Part shown: one piece after another, positions 7,702-16,290 of the stretch
Layout: each line of letters starts with the position of its first letter
Numbering within the stretch: position 1 is the first letter of the stretch
Assembly: GCA_002084545.1 (NCBI GenBank)
Contig: NBLJ01000034.1
Coordinates: 1-39,906, forward strand
Length of the DNA: 39,906 nucleotides
Reading direction: 5' to 3'
Source of the DNA: Desulfobacteraceae bacterium 4572_123
GTDB taxonomy: Bacteria; Desulfobacterota; Desulfobacteria; Desulfobacterales; 4572-123
Made by a program: the position numbers and the translations under genes
The notes under the pieces: generated by a model
Databases searched by the model: none
What the model was told of the DNA's origin: nothing
What the model saw: only the letters and a program-made list of their open reading frames with translations

Positions 7702-8084
7702 AATTAGAAAGTTGAAATTCGGAAGATTTGATCCATGCTTCGCCTCTGGCTTCAGTCCACGCTGCCCAGCTACGCATTGACAAAACGCAGGGCAAGACAC
7801 AACTGCAACCGTGAACTGTAAACTGGCTTGCCGGGCATAGCCGAAGGCGAAGCCTGGATGTTTACAAACCGGCATAAGCGTCATCAGATATAATCCGGTA
7901 CGAGTTTGATAAGGCGATAGTAATAAATTAGCTTTTTTGAAAAGATTTACCACGAAATTTCACGGAGAGACACTGAATTTTCATTTTTAATATCTGTGAA
8001 ATTTCCGTGCAAATCCGTGGTAAATATATGAAAGTCGAATTTCCAATTTCTATTTTCTATTTTCAACGTTCCGTGAACGGTTAC
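7694..8084. repeat. Composite nest of palindromic repeats between two convergent genes
   Basis: This stretch of about 350 non-coding bases is fully occupied by repeats. Outer arms are GCTTGAAATTAGAAAG at 7696 and CTATTTTCAACGTTCC near 8060, the latter ending in GTGAACGGTTAC (8073-8084). They match the arms of the element at 12976-13076. Inside is a palindrome at 7731-7860 (ATCCATGCTTCGCCT paired with AGGCGAAGCCTGGAT) and the 79-base repeat at 7946-8024. The right arm overlaps the 3' end of the nucleotidase gene and supplies its last dozen codons. Confidence 0.6.
7946..8024. repeat. Palindromic 79-base repeat, CACGGAG type, copy 1
   Basis: The ends TTTACCACG and CGTGGTAAA are inverted, and the inner arms AATTTCACGGA and GTGAAATTTCCGTG continue the stem. 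A second copy with the same core GACACTGAATTTT and TAATATCTGTGAAATTTCC lies at 22207-22280. Confidence 0.75.
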
Positions 8085-10023
8085 CTATTTTCCTAATAAT
8101 AAACCAGCCTGCTGCCAAAATTATGAGAATTCCAAGCAGCAATGCGGAAAATGCCAGCCAGGTAACGTAAGTTCCACGTTTGAGCAGTTTGTACGGGTTC
8201 AAACTGGCTTCGGTTACATTTCTGCCTAATTTATTCCGGTATTTGTCAGGAACATTTGGCAGTCCATCACCATCGGTATCCGGAAAGCTTTTGATATACT
8301 CCATAACAGCCTTCCATTCCTTAAGCTCCTGAATCCCGGATTTTTGTTTGTCCGAATCCAGACGCATGGCTTTTAAATCATCAATGGGATTTCCGTTGCG
8401 ATCTTTAGGTACAATATCCAAAACATGCCAGGTAAAGTTTCCAATGATCTTCAAAAATGTTGCGTTGTAAATATCGGCTCCAACCCTAAGCAGTTGCCGG
8501 TTTGATTCGGAGTAGTCCAGAGGTTTATAACCGTTTTCTTCATCTCCTATCCTGATTTCGGTAACTCTGTCGAATATCATACGATACGGGTTGTAACTAA
8601 ACTGTACTCCTGATACCTGCAGAAAATAGTCGCTGCCTTTCATCGGGTAGATACTGGTCAGGACCTCTAAGGCTTTTTTTAATTCCGACGGGTAAACGTA
8701 AATGGTAATCAGCGGGTACCCCATGGTTTCAGCATCATCGAAGCCGATTCCAAGAGGTATGGCATTAAATACATCACACACCGCAATTTGCCCTGTTTTT
8801 CCCCTGACAATCGGATCCCGAATCACACCGTTGGAAATTATGGATACCACAACTTTGGTGGCAGGATCGGCAGGGTTATAATTGTTTTTGTTGCTATACC
8901 ACCGTATGGAATCCGCAATGAGGTTTCCCAGGTTTGACTCCTCGGTTTTAAGATAAAGATCAAAATCCGTTTCAGCAATAATCTTTCTGAAGGTAAGATC
9001 TTCTTTTGCCAGAACCTGGCGGTTGATGTCCGCTTTAAACGCTTCAATTTGTCCGGATACTTCAGTATCGCCCTTAATCTTATCATCGATATCCACCAGT
9101 TTATAATTTTTAAGGGCAACGTGACCGTCATTATATGCGATATCCATTACACCGAGTTGCTTGCCGTATGCCCATGCCTGGACAATAATTGTGTCGTTGA
9201 TCAGTATGGCCTTTTCTATTTTCGTATGGGTATGACCGCTTATAATGATATCGATGCCGTTTACCTCCCTGGCCAGAATTTCATCTTCCGAACGTTTTTT
9301 ATTTTCCCAGAGCCCGCTGTGAGACAGACAAATCACCATATCGACCTTTTCGGTTTCCCGAAGAATCTTAACCATCCTTTGTGCCACTGTTATCGGATCT
9401 TCAAAGGTAACCGGAGATGCAAAAGGAGCGACTTCAGCGGCGTTTTTCCCCATGAGTCCAAAAATGCCGATCCGAAGCCCTGCTCTTTCAAGCATAAGAT
9501 ACGGCTTGACAATTCCGCTGGCAAATATTTTTTCCAGGGAATCATCTTTTTTGCTTTCCTGGCTGAAAACAGCATTGGAAAGGACTAATGGCGGAATCTG
9601 CCTTAAACGATGAGCGGTCCTTAGTATTCGCGCAAGCCCGTCCGGTTTCAGGTCAAATTCATGATTGCCAAGAGTGACGGCATCATATCCCATCATGCTC
9701 AAAAGTCTCAATTCAAAGGAATGTTCCCGGCTGAGCATATGAAACAACGATCCCATCAGGAAGTCACCGGCATCAAGAACCAGTACCGGGTTCTTGCGAT
9801 TTTGTTTAACCGTCTTGATAACGGTCGCAATTCTGGCCAGTCCGCCGATGGTTTTGTCATCTCCGGTAATAAAAGGGGTATAGTCAATATTCGGAGAAGC
9901 CCCTAAAAAATGAGAATGCAGGTCGTTTGAATGAATGATTGTCAATGTTTTTTCAGCTGCCATGAGTTGTTGAGATATCATTATCAAGAAAAATGGCACA
10001 AGGTAAGATGCTAAACGTTTCAT
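8050..10023 (-). CDS. Secreted, membrane-anchored 5'-nucleotidase / 2',3'-cyclic phosphodiesterase family protein
   Basis: This 657-residue protein has a Sec signal peptide (1-22, ending QLMA) and a calcineurin-like metallophosphatase domain. Its metal ligands are in NDLHSH (33-38), DAGDF (84-88), GNHEFD (119-124) and SGHTHT (about 250). A 5'-nucleotidase C-terminal domain follows from about 345. It likely dephosphorylates extracellular nucleotides in the periplasm. Near the end, DTDGDGLPN resembles a calcium-binding loop as in EF-hand or thrombospondin type 3 repeats. A single C-terminal membrane helix of about 22 residues with a basic tail gives an anchor, which the soluble E. coli UshA lacks. 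The final dozen codons derive from a palindromic repeat arm. It follows htrA after 18 bases and is probably co-transcribed with it. Confidence 0.9.
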   Translation of the reverse strand: MKRLASYLVPFFLIMISQQLMAAEKTLTIIHSNDLHSHFLGASPNIDYTPFITGDDKTIGGLARIATVIKTVKQNRKNPVLVLDAGDFLMGSLFHMLSREHSFELRLLSMMGYDAVTLGNHEFDLKPDGLARILRTAHRLRQIPPLVLSNAVFSQESKKDDSLEKIFASGIVKPYLMLERAGLRIGIFGLMGKNAAEVAPFASPVTFEDPITVAQRMVKILRETEKVDMVICLSHSGLWENKKRSEDEILAREVNGIDIIISGHTHTKIEKAILINDTIIVQAWAYGKQLGVMDIAYNDGHVALKNYKLVDIDDKIKGDTEVSGQIEAFKADINRQVLAKEDLTFRKIIAETDFDLYLKTEESNLGNLIADSIRWYSNKNNYNPADPATKVVVSIISNGVIRDPIVRGKTGQIAVCDVFNAIPLGIGFDDAETMGYPLITIYVYPSELKKALEVLTSIYPMKGSDYFLQVSGVQFSYNPYRMIFDRVTEIRIGDEENGYKPLDYSESNRQLLRVGADIYNATFLKIIGNFTWHVLDIVPKDRNGNPIDDLKAMRLDSDKQKSGIQELKEWKAVMEYIKSFPDTDGDGLPNVPDKYRNKLGRNVTEASLNPYKLLKRGTYVTWLAFSALLLGILIILAAGWFIIRKIGNRSRNVENRK

Positions 10024-10041
10024 TTAAAACCCCCTACTTTC

Positions 10042-11478
10042 CTATTTAGTGATTTTTATTACAATAAATCCGATTCTGCTTCGTTTTATCAACAGATGGA
10101 TGGTCTCTCCTTTTTTAATTTTTTGCATCTTTTTCTGGTAATCATTCAGTCTTGAAACCGGTTTGCGATTAATTTCCTTTATAAGATCTCCCTGGTTAAT
10201 TCCGGCTTGCTCTGCTTTGCTACCTGCTTTGACGCCGGTGATAATCACGCCCTTTTCTTTTTCGTCATACCCCAATTGTCTTGCTGTTTCCGGAGTCAGT
10301 TCCGATACTTTGAGACCTAATTCGTCGCTGGTTTCAGTTTCTTTCTTAACAAGAGATTCATCATCTTGCCTTTTGGCTATTTTTATATAAACAGTTTTTT
10401 TCTTACCATCTCTCATTAACAATATGGCTATCTTTTTCCCGACAGAAATCCCAGCGATGGTACTGGAAAGATCTCGGGCAGTCGGAACCGGTTTGCCATC
10501 TATTTTTATGATAATGTCATTGGCTTTTATCCCACCTTTCGCAGCAGGGTCACCTTCAAAAACATGAGTAACCAGAACGCCTTTTTGATTCTTAACCTTG
10601 TAGTACTCTGCAAGTTCAGGTGTCAGGTCCTGGATAGCTACACCGAGCCAGCCGCGTGTCACTTCACCGCTCGTTTTTAGCTGTGCAATAATTCCATCAG
10701 CGAGGTTAATTGGAATGGCAAATCCGATGCCCTGACCGCTTGCGATTATGGCCGTATTAATACCCACTACCTCACCTTTCATGTTAATAAGAGGTCCGCC
10801 GCTGTTTCCGGGGTTGATGGAGGCATCCGTCTGAATAAAATCGTCATACGGGCCGGAACCGATGATACGGCCTTTGGCGCTGACAATTCCTGCTGTTACT
10901 GTCTGCTCAAGCCCAAAAGGGCTTCCGATGGCCACTACCCATGTGCCGACTTTTAGAGCATCCGAATCACCCATTTTAAGAGGAACCAGATCCGGAGATG
11001 CCGCAATCTTAATAAGGGCCAGATCGGTTTTAAGATCACGGCCTACAATCTTTGCATCAAACTCTTTTTCATTTGCAAGTTTAACCTTTATCTCGTCTGC
11101 ATTTTCTACCACATGATTATTTGTAACAATATATCCTTTACGGTCGATGATGAAACCAGACCCCAAACTTCGCTGTTTGAATTCCTTTTGCGGACCCTGC
11201 CCCATAAATGGTTCGAAAAAGTCCTTAAACGGATCATTTTCGCCAAAGGGTTTTCCAAAAAAATGACGAAAGACACGTCCTCCCCCTTTTACAATTTTTA
11301 CCGTCCGGATATTCACCACTCCTGGTTTGGCTTTTTGGGCCAGATCAGTAAAATTCATAGGAATCATGGTGTTCTGGTCAGTAGTTTTTGATATTGCCGT
11401 ATTGGGTGTAAAGCCCTGCAAAAGCCCTGCAAAAAATAAAATCATAATACATGTGGTTAATTTTTTTAATTTTTTCAT
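10042..11478 (-). CDS. htrA: HtrA/Deg-family periplasmic serine protease with two PDZ domains
   Basis: This 478-residue protein has a signal peptide of about 30 residues and a trypsin-like domain with the full catalytic triad: His122 in TNNHVV, Asp152 in TDLAL and Ser226 in GNSGGPL. PDZ1 runs from about 265 (TRGWLGV) and PDZ2 from about 385 to the end. It degrades or refolds misfolded envelope proteins and matches the DegP/DegQ/MucD class in length and order. A 30-residue Gly- and Phe-rich stretch before the protease core is the usual variable LA-loop region. CGGAGG sits ahead of the ATG. The downstream nucleotidase gene starts 18 bases after its stop on the same strand. Confidence 0.95.
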   Translation of the reverse strand: MKKLKKLTTCIMILFFAGLLQGFTPNTAISKTTDQNTMIPMNFTDLAQKAKPGVVNIRTVKIVKGGGRVFRHFFGKPFGENDPFKDFFEPFMGQGPQKEFKQRSLGSGFIIDRKGYIVTNNHVVENADEIKVKLANEKEFDAKIVGRDLKTDLALIKIAASPDLVPLKMGDSDALKVGTWVVAIGSPFGLEQTVTAGIVSAKGRIIGSGPYDDFIQTDASINPGNSGGPLINMKGEVVGINTAIIASGQGIGFAIPINLADGIIAQLKTSGEVTRGWLGVAIQDLTPELAEYYKVKNQKGVLVTHVFEGDPAAKGGIKANDIIIKIDGKPVPTARDLSSTIAGISVGKKIAILLMRDGKKKTVYIKIAKRQDDESLVKKETETSDELGLKVSELTPETARQLGYDEKEKGVIITGVKAGSKAEQAGINQGDLIKEINRKPVSRLNDYQKKMQKIKKGETIHLLIKRSRIGFIVIKITK

Positions 11479-11576
11479 TTTTTACCTCCGTAAACTTAAT
11501 TATTTTTACAACGAAATTAACCGCTACCCATAATACGTTTTTTAAACTTATTAGTTTGGTGATTTCGTGAGTGTTC

Positions 11577-11657
11577 CGGGTTACGAGTCACGGGTTGCGA
11601 GTTGTTAATCGGAAACAATCTTTTTTTATAACCCGTACCCCGTATCCCGCAACCCGC
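11577..11657. repeat. Palindromic repeat of CGGGTT type upstream of htrA
   Basis: The left arm begins CGGGTTACGAGTCACGGG and the right arm ends ATCCCGCAACCCGC. They pair imperfectly, at about 19 of 27 positions. A half-copy, AACAACCCGCAACACGCAAC, occurs at 25354-25373. The 11479-11825 gap holds this repeat, the copy at 11718-11824 and the htrA leader, and no other gene. Confidence 0.55.
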
Positions 11658-11717
11658 ATAAGCAATTTTACCACTTTTTACAAAATGTCAATTATGATGG
11701 TTAAGTAAAAAGGCTTA

Positions 11718-11824
11718 TATACAAGACATAGTGGTTTTTCAGGGACGAGAACTATACGATAAGTATGTCGAGTTCCTGAAAAATCGCTACAACGCAGTAG
11801 ATGAGATTTTTTACGACGCCATCA
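11718..11824. repeat. Dispersed repeat of about 107 bases, CAGGGACGAG type, copy A
   Basis: It begins TATACAAGACATAGTGG and ends TACGACGCCATCA. The inner arms TTTTTCAGG and CCTGAAAAA can pair. It matches 13791-13896 over the whole length and, with gaps, 19548-19650. Its right end stops one base before the stop codon of the GGDEF protein gene. A small ORF across it (11731-11979) is not a gene. Confidence 0.75.
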
Positions 11825-11825
11825 T

Positions 11826-12869
11826 TTATAATATCGCTACAGCGTCTTTAGTTGTGTTTTTAACCGAGTACATGGTTTTATCTGCCAGAATAAGGAGATC
11901 TTTTATTGTCTCAGCATCCGCAGGCAACATGGCAATTCCAAAGCTGGCTGTAACCTTAACCGGCCTGGACTCTGACTGAAGGTAAATCGTTTCTCTGATT
12001 ACAGAGAGAATTTTTTCAGTTAGTTTTTTAGCCTCCTGTTTATTGCTGTCCGGGAGTATAATAACGTATTCATCCCCTCCGTACTTAACAAGGATATCCT
12101 TTTCAAAAAGACAGTCTGTTATGCTCTGTCCAATTTCTTTCAGCATTTTTGTGCCAAGCAAGTGGCCATGAAAATCCACAACCGTTTTAAAATTATCTAT
12201 ATCAACAAAGACAACAGCAAATTCAGAGTCTCGGCGGCTTGAATTTTCAATAAGTTCTCCGATAATTTGATGGAGATATCGTGCATTATAAAGACCGGTA
12301 TATTCATCTGTGACATTCATACGTTTAATTTTTGTAAATAACCGCGAATTTTCAATGGCAATGGCTGCATAGTCTGTAAGAATTTTAAGAAAGGGAAGAT
12401 ATTTTGTTTCAAATAGAGCTATATTTTTAACATTCACGATTTCAATAACCCCAAGGATTTTTCCATGAATTTTAAGAGGAACGCAGATAATTGATTTTGT
12501 TTTAAACCCGGTCAGTTCATCCACTTTTTTGCTGAATCTGTGAGTGTCTTTAACATCTGATAAAAACATTGGGATGCCCGTCCGGACTACGTGCCCTGAA
12601 ATACCTTCACCAGGTTCCAAACGGACTCCTTTAATAAAATCACGATTAATACCGACTACGATATCAAAGGTTAATTCCTCTGTTGTTTCATTTTTTAAAA
12701 GAAGAGACCAGTTCTGGGCCTCAACCAGCCGGCTGACTTTTACCATGATAAGCTCAAGTATCTGTTTTAAATCAAGTGTGGAAGTCAGGGCTTTCCCGAT
12801 TTCCACACATGTTAAAAGCGCATTGGTCTCGTATAAACATTCATTTTTATCAGATTTGCCGTCAATCAT
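11826..12869 (-). CDS. GAF-GGDEF protein, probable diguanylate cyclase
   Basis: This 347-residue cytoplasmic protein has a GAF sensor domain (about 25-170, with GEGISGHVVRTGIP) and a GGDEF domain (about 185-345). The active-site loop reads YGGDEY (263-268). Tyrosine replaces the final Phe, which some active cyclases tolerate. The upstream helix motif usually written ND..GH..GD is VDFHGHLLGT here, with two substitutions. The allosteric RxxD site is absent, with Phe at 255 in FEKD. It may therefore make c-di-GMP without product inhibition, or be a degenerate receptor. It is a single gene whose stop codon abuts a dispersed repeat. Confidence 0.85.
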   Translation of the reverse strand: MIDGKSDKNECLYETNALLTCVEIGKALTSTLDLKQILELIMVKVSRLVEAQNWSLLLKNETTEELTFDIVVGINRDFIKGVRLEPGEGISGHVVRTGIPMFLSDVKDTHRFSKKVDELTGFKTKSIICVPLKIHGKILGVIEIVNVKNIALFETKYLPFLKILTDYAAIAIENSRLFTKIKRMNVTDEYTGLYNARYLHQIIGELIENSSRRDSEFAVVFVDIDNFKTVVDFHGHLLGTKMLKEIGQSITDCLFEKDILVKYGGDEYVIILPDSNKQEAKKLTEKILSVIRETIYLQSESRPVKVTASFGIAMLPADAETIKDLLILADKTMYSVKNTTKDAVAIL

Positions 12870-12975
12870 ATTTTTCTCCTGAGTTGGCTTCGCTGAAAGA
12901 GTAGGATAAAGTTAAAGGTGTAACGGTAAAGAAGTAATGAATTGAAACATTTGTGTCAACAAGGAAAATATATAG

Positions 12976-13076
12976 ATAGCCGTTCACAGCTTGAAATTTG
13001 AAATCGGAAAGTAGAAATTTGGGAAGCCAAATTTCCAATTTCTATTTTCTAATTTTAACGTTCCGTGAACGCTTAC
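12976..13076. repeat. Palindromic element with GTAAGCGTTCAC-type ends and an AT-rich interior
   Basis: The left end is AGCCGTTCAC and the right end GTGAACGCTTAC (13065-13076). Arms of about 45 bases (GTAGAAATTTGG against CCAAATTTCCAATTTC) pair around a centre at 13021-13026. The ends equal those of 13415-13521 and 33396-33504, but the interior is unrelated to theirs. It lies between the GGDEF gene and the FmdB-like gene, which point away from each other. Confidence 0.65.
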
Positions 13077-13085
13077 AATATTAGC

Positions 13086-13113
13086 TTGACATGCTGGAAA
13101 ATATAAATATATT
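13086..13113 (+). promoter_or_regulatory. Sigma70-like promoter of the FmdB-like gene
   Basis: TTGACA at 13086-13091 is followed by TATATT at 13108-13113 (16-base spacer), or by TATTAT at 13110 (18-base spacer). The gene's AGGAGG lies about 30 bases downstream. The -35 begins ten bases after the end of a palindromic element. Confidence 0.6.
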
Positions 13114-13153
13114 ATCTACATAAAAAGAAAAGGAACACTTAGGAGGAAGCAAT

Positions 13154-13348
13154 ATGCCGGTTTATGAATTTGAATGCCCGAATGGAACAATAACAGAAAA
13201 GCTGGTTCGAATGAATACAAAAGAGATTGCGTGCCCAAAGTGCCATCAGAAAGCAAAAAAAATTATTTCAGCATGCACCTTTGAGCTGAAAGGTGGCGGA
13301 TGGTATGCCGACGGATATTCATCAAAAAAACATTCAAAAACAAAATAA
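13154..13348 (+). CDS. FmdB/CxxC zinc-ribbon family small protein with an incomplete zinc site
   Basis: This 64-residue protein has the FmdB-family layout: MPVYEFEC at the start, CPKC at 27-30, then FELKGGGWYADGY near the end. The family normally has CxxC twice. Here the first pair reads C8-P-N-G11, so the second cysteine is lost, perhaps by a one-codon deletion, leaving C8, C27 and C30. An extra C41 might compensate. FmdB proteins are annotated as putative regulators, but their function is not established. A strong AGGAGG precedes the ATG, a promoter is visible upstream and a clear terminator follows, so it is a monocistronic, probably expressed gene. Confidence 0.8.
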   Translation: MPVYEFECPNGTITEKLVRMNTKEIACPKCHQKAKKIISACTFELKGGGWYADGYSSKKHSKTK

Positions 13349-13380
13349 AAAATTAAATTTTTAAATACAATAAACAATTT

Positions 13381-13411
13381 ATGGGGTTATCAGATGATAA
13401 CCCCATTTTTA
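13381..13411 (+). terminator. Rho-independent terminator of the FmdB-like gene
   Basis: A perfect 12-bp stem, ATGGGGTTATCA paired with TGATAACCCCAT, with a two-base centre is followed directly by TTTTTATTT, 33 bases after the stop codon. Confidence 0.9.
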
Positions 13412-13414
13412 TTT

Positions 13415-13521
13415 GTAAGCGTTCACAGGCACCGCATCTGCACGCGCTCAGGGCAACCAGCATAGCAAACTATAGCTGATCGCCATGACCGCGCACGTCT
13501 GCAGCACCTGTGAACGCTTAC
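13415..13521. repeat. Palindromic 107-base element with GTAAGCGTTCAC ends, GC-rich interior, copy 1
   Basis: The outer 16 bases TGTAAGCGTTCACAGG and CCTGTGAACGCTTACA are a perfect inverted repeat. The interior carries GCACGCGC/GCGCACGT arms and an ACTATAG centre. The reverse complement matches 33396-33504 over nearly its whole length. It lies just after the FmdB terminator. Confidence 0.75.
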
Positions 13522-13596
13522 AAGACGGAGATTACGCAACATTTTTGTTCCGAATGGGCGTGAACGGGTATTTTGGTTTGCGCCATTCATCCCTGC

Positions 13597-13625
13597 TTGA
13601 CACATAATTCTCATTTGTCTATACT
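13597..13625 (+). promoter_or_regulatory. Strong sigma70-like promoter, probably for purB
   Basis: TTGACA (13597-13602), a 17-base spacer and TATACT (13620-13625) form a near-consensus promoter. The next gene on this strand is purB at 13909, giving a leader of about 275 bases. The leader includes a CCGCCGCAGGCGG palindrome and a 106-base dispersed repeat. No purine riboswitch fold was recognised in it. Confidence 0.65.
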
Positions 13626-13790
13626 CACTTTAAATTTCAATTCTTACACTTTGACAGTCTCGTAAAAAGCTACAATATGCCGCTTTGCGACACTGTAACC
13701 GAAAATTTTTTATCAATCATATCAATAAGGTTATGATTTAGTTATTTGAAAGTATCACCGATGGCTAAGTAGTCCGCCGCAGGCGGACCA

Positions 13791-13896
13791 TATACAAGGC
13801 GCAGTGGTTTTTCAGGGACGAGGCTATACATGTAGTATGCCGAGTTCCTGAAAAAGCGCTGCAACGAAGTAGATGGGACTTTCTACGACGCCATCA
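13791..13896. repeat. Dispersed repeat, CAGGGACGAG type, copy B, in the purB leader
   Basis: It begins TATACAAGGCGCAGTGG and ends TACGACGCCATCA, matching 11718-11824 closely. It ends 12 bases before the purB ATG and so replaces the region where a ribosome site would be expected. An upstream ATG inside it (13873) is in frame with purB, but the added residues are repeat-derived. Together with the element at 13415-13521 and the promoter it accounts for the 13349-13908 gap. Confidence 0.75.
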
Positions 13897-13908
13897 CGGT
13901 TTAATCCT

Positions 13909-15261
13909 ATGGACATTTCATCATTAAAAGCAATTTCCCCTGTTGATGGCCGTTATCAAGAGGTTACCGTAAAATTAAGCGACTATTTTTCTGAAAGCGC
14001 TTTGATAAAATATCGTGTGTTCGTTGAAATAGAATATTTTATTGCCCTTTGCGACATACCACTTCCTCAGCTAAAAAGATTTAATAAAGATTTAGCCGGA
14101 TCTCTGCGGGCTGTTTATAAAGATTTTTCCGATAATGATGGCATAAAAGTTAAAAATATCGAGAAGATAACTAACCATGATGTTAAAGCCGTAGAATATT
14201 TTCTTAAGGAAAGATTTGATGAACTGGGGCTCAGTCAATATAAAGAGTTTATTCATTTTGGGTTAACATCACAGGATATTAATAATACAGCTATTCCATA
14301 TTCTTTGAAAAAGGCATATTTTGATGTTTTAAAACCCGCCCTTGATGAAGCAATAGAAGTGCTTGGTAAAAAAGCCGTTGCCTGGAAAAATATTCCCATG
14401 CTTGCCCGAACCCATGGGCAGCCGGCATCTCCGACAAGTCTGGGTAAAGAAGTTTATGTTTTTGTTGACCGGTTATTAAACCAGACCGCTCTTTTAAAAC
14501 AGATTCCTTTTTCAGCTAAATTCGGTGGCGCGACAGGTAATTTCAACGCTCATCAGGTTGCTTATCCAGACGTTGACTGGATTTCTTTCGGAAATAATTT
14601 TATTAAGAATATTCTGGGACTTGAACGCTTAAAAGTGACAACTCAGATTGAGCACTATGATAACCTGGCTGCATTTTTTGATAACCTTAAACGGATCAAT
14701 ACCATATTTATCGATTTAAACCGGGATATCTGGTCTTATATTTCCATGAATTATTTCAAACAAACACTAAAAAAAGGGGAAGTGGGATCTTCCGCCATGC
14801 CCCATAAAGTAAATCCTATTGACTTTGAAAATTCAGAAGGCAACCTGGGGATAGCCAATGCCATGTTTGAACATCTTTCGGCAAAACTGCCTGTTTCGAG
14901 GTTGCAAAGGGACCTGACCGATTCTACTGTTACAAGAAATATCGGAGTTCCTGTTGCTCATACATTCATTGCTCTGAAATCTTTTTTAAAAGGTTTTAGC
15001 AAATTAATACTCAATGAAGAAATAATTCGCAATGACCTGCAGAACAACTGGGCGGTTGTTGCTGAAGCGATTCAAACCGTTTTGCGCCGAGAGGGCTACC
15101 CCAAGCCCTACGAAGCTCTAAAAGAGCTCACCCGTACTAATATGCACATTGATCAAAAAAAAATAGCCGATTTTATTAAAACCCTTGATGTTAATGAAAA
15201 TGTTAAAAAAGAATTAAATAAAATTACACCGGAAAATTATACAGGGATTTATAGTTTTTAA
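13909..15261 (+). CDS. purB: Adenylosuccinate lyase
   Basis: This 450-residue enzyme of purine biosynthesis cleaves SAICAR and adenylosuccinate, releasing fumarate. It is the longer E. coli PurB type, recognisable from SLKAISPVDGRYQE at the start. Family landmarks are THGQPASPTSLGKE, TQIEHYDNLAA and the fumarase/aspartase signature GSSAMPHKVNPIDFEN at about 293. The start at 13909 is chosen because homology begins immediately. The longer in-frame ATG at 13873 would add 12 residues encoded by a dispersed repeat. No good Shine-Dalgarno sequence precedes 13909. The next gene follows after 18 bases with its own ribosome site, suggesting co-transcription. Confidence 0.95.
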   Translation: MDISSLKAISPVDGRYQEVTVKLSDYFSESALIKYRVFVEIEYFIALCDIPLPQLKRFNKDLAGSLRAVYKDFSDNDGIKVKNIEKITNHDVKAVEYFLKERFDELGLSQYKEFIHFGLTSQDINNTAIPYSLKKAYFDVLKPALDEAIEVLGKKAVAWKNIPMLARTHGQPASPTSLGKEVYVFVDRLLNQTALLKQIPFSAKFGGATGNFNAHQVAYPDVDWISFGNNFIKNILGLERLKVTTQIEHYDNLAAFFDNLKRINTIFIDLNRDIWSYISMNYFKQTLKKGEVGSSAMPHKVNPIDFENSEGNLGIANAMFEHLSAKLPVSRLQRDLTDSTVTRNIGVPVAHTFIALKSFLKGFSKLILNEEIIRNDLQNNWAVVAEAIQTVLRREGYPKPYEALKELTRTNMHIDQKKIADFIKTLDVNENVKKELNKITPENYTGIYSF

Positions 15262-15279
15262 AAAGGAGAAAATTAAAAA

Positions 15280-16266
15280 GTGAAAATAACTGCCCTGATC
15301 GAAGCAAGGCCGTTTTGTATTTTTGACACCGGCCCGATGGAAAAACTGAAAAAAGAAGGGGTAAATATCATTGATATGCGGGGCTCCGGCATCGATGATC
15401 CGAAATTCATTGAAGCTTTGAAAGATGTGGATGCCGTTCTGTGCGGTAACGATCTTTTTGTTAATGATGCAATGCTGGATATGGCGCCACGCCTGAAAGC
15501 AGTCGCCAAGATGGGCGTAGGATTGGATACCGTGGATATTAAAGCAGCTTCCAACCACAATGCAATTGTTTTTAATACGCCTGGAGCAAATAACCAGGCT
15601 GTGGCTGATCACACTTTTAGCCTTATTTTAAGCCTGGCCAGAAAAATTGTTTTTTGCGATCAGAGTCTTCGGGAAAAACGCTGGGAACATACTAAAATCA
15701 TGGGTATTGAAATCTGGCAAAAAACGATAGGATTAATCGGACTGGGTGCCATTGGCCGGTGCGTAGCACTAAGAGCAAAAGGTTTTAGTATGAAAATTGT
15801 GGCCTATGATCCCTTCTGGCCCGAAGAATTTGCCGGTGAACATGGTATCGAAAAAATAGAGATTGATGATTTGCTGAAGGTTTCTGACATTGTCAGTCTC
15901 CACCTGCCGCTGACTGAGGAAAATAGAGGAATGATTAATAAAAAGACCCTGCAACGCATGAAACCTACGGCACTGCTCATCAATGCGGCCAGAGGTGAAA
16001 TAGTAAAAGAAAAAGATCTTTATAATGCCTTAAAAGACAATGTGATCGCAGGTGCAGGACTTGATGTTTTTGAAAACGAGCCTCCGACAAATTCGCCGCT
16101 CTTAGAACTCGATAATGTGGTCATGACACCTCATATTGCCGCATTCACCCATGACGCGATGAACAATATGTGCACAGGTATTGCCAATCAACTTATTGAA
16201 TACGCTAAAGGAAATAGACCTGCCCATATTGTCAATCCCGAAGTTTTTGACCGGATGAAAACATGA
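15280..16266 (+). CDS. D-2-hydroxyacid dehydrogenase, phosphoglycerate dehydrogenase-like
   Basis: This 328-residue NAD-dependent enzyme has a Rossmann motif GLIGLGAIGR at about 151-160 and the catalytic set Arg238 (AARGE), Glu267 (ENEP) and His285 (PHIAA). It lacks the C-terminal ACT or ASB domains of many SerA proteins. It could be a short 3-phosphoglycerate dehydrogenase or another 2-hydroxyacid dehydrogenase, and sequence alone does not decide. The start is GTG 15280 with AAGGAG at 15263-15268. It sits 18 bases after purB on the same strand, and the OmpA-domain gene begins 24 bases after its stop, so the three may form one transcript. Confidence 0.88.
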   Translation: MKITALIEARPFCIFDTGPMEKLKKEGVNIIDMRGSGIDDPKFIEALKDVDAVLCGNDLFVNDAMLDMAPRLKAVAKMGVGLDTVDIKAASNHNAIVFNTPGANNQAVADHTFSLILSLARKIVFCDQSLREKRWEHTKIMGIEIWQKTIGLIGLGAIGRCVALRAKGFSMKIVAYDPFWPEEFAGEHGIEKIEIDDLLKVSDIVSLHLPLTEENRGMINKKTLQRMKPTALLINAARGEIVKEKDLYNALKDNVIAGAGLDVFENEPPTNSPLLELDNVVMTPHIAAFTHDAMNNMCTGIANQLIEYAKGNRPAHIVNPEVFDRMKT

Positions 16267-16290
16267 TCACCGTACTGCGGAGAAATATCT

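Noticed and set aside
9049-9588. 179-residue plus-strand ORF opposite the nucleotidase
   Set aside because: It is antisense to conserved metallophosphatase motifs, without a start site or family pattern.
11731-11979. 82-residue ORF upstream of the GGDEF gene
   Set aside because: Its first half is dispersed-repeat sequence and its second half is antisense to the GGDEF domain.
13632-13908. Possible purine riboswitch in the purB leader
   Set aside because: The leader contains a repeat and a small palindrome, but no purine-aptamer core could be traced.
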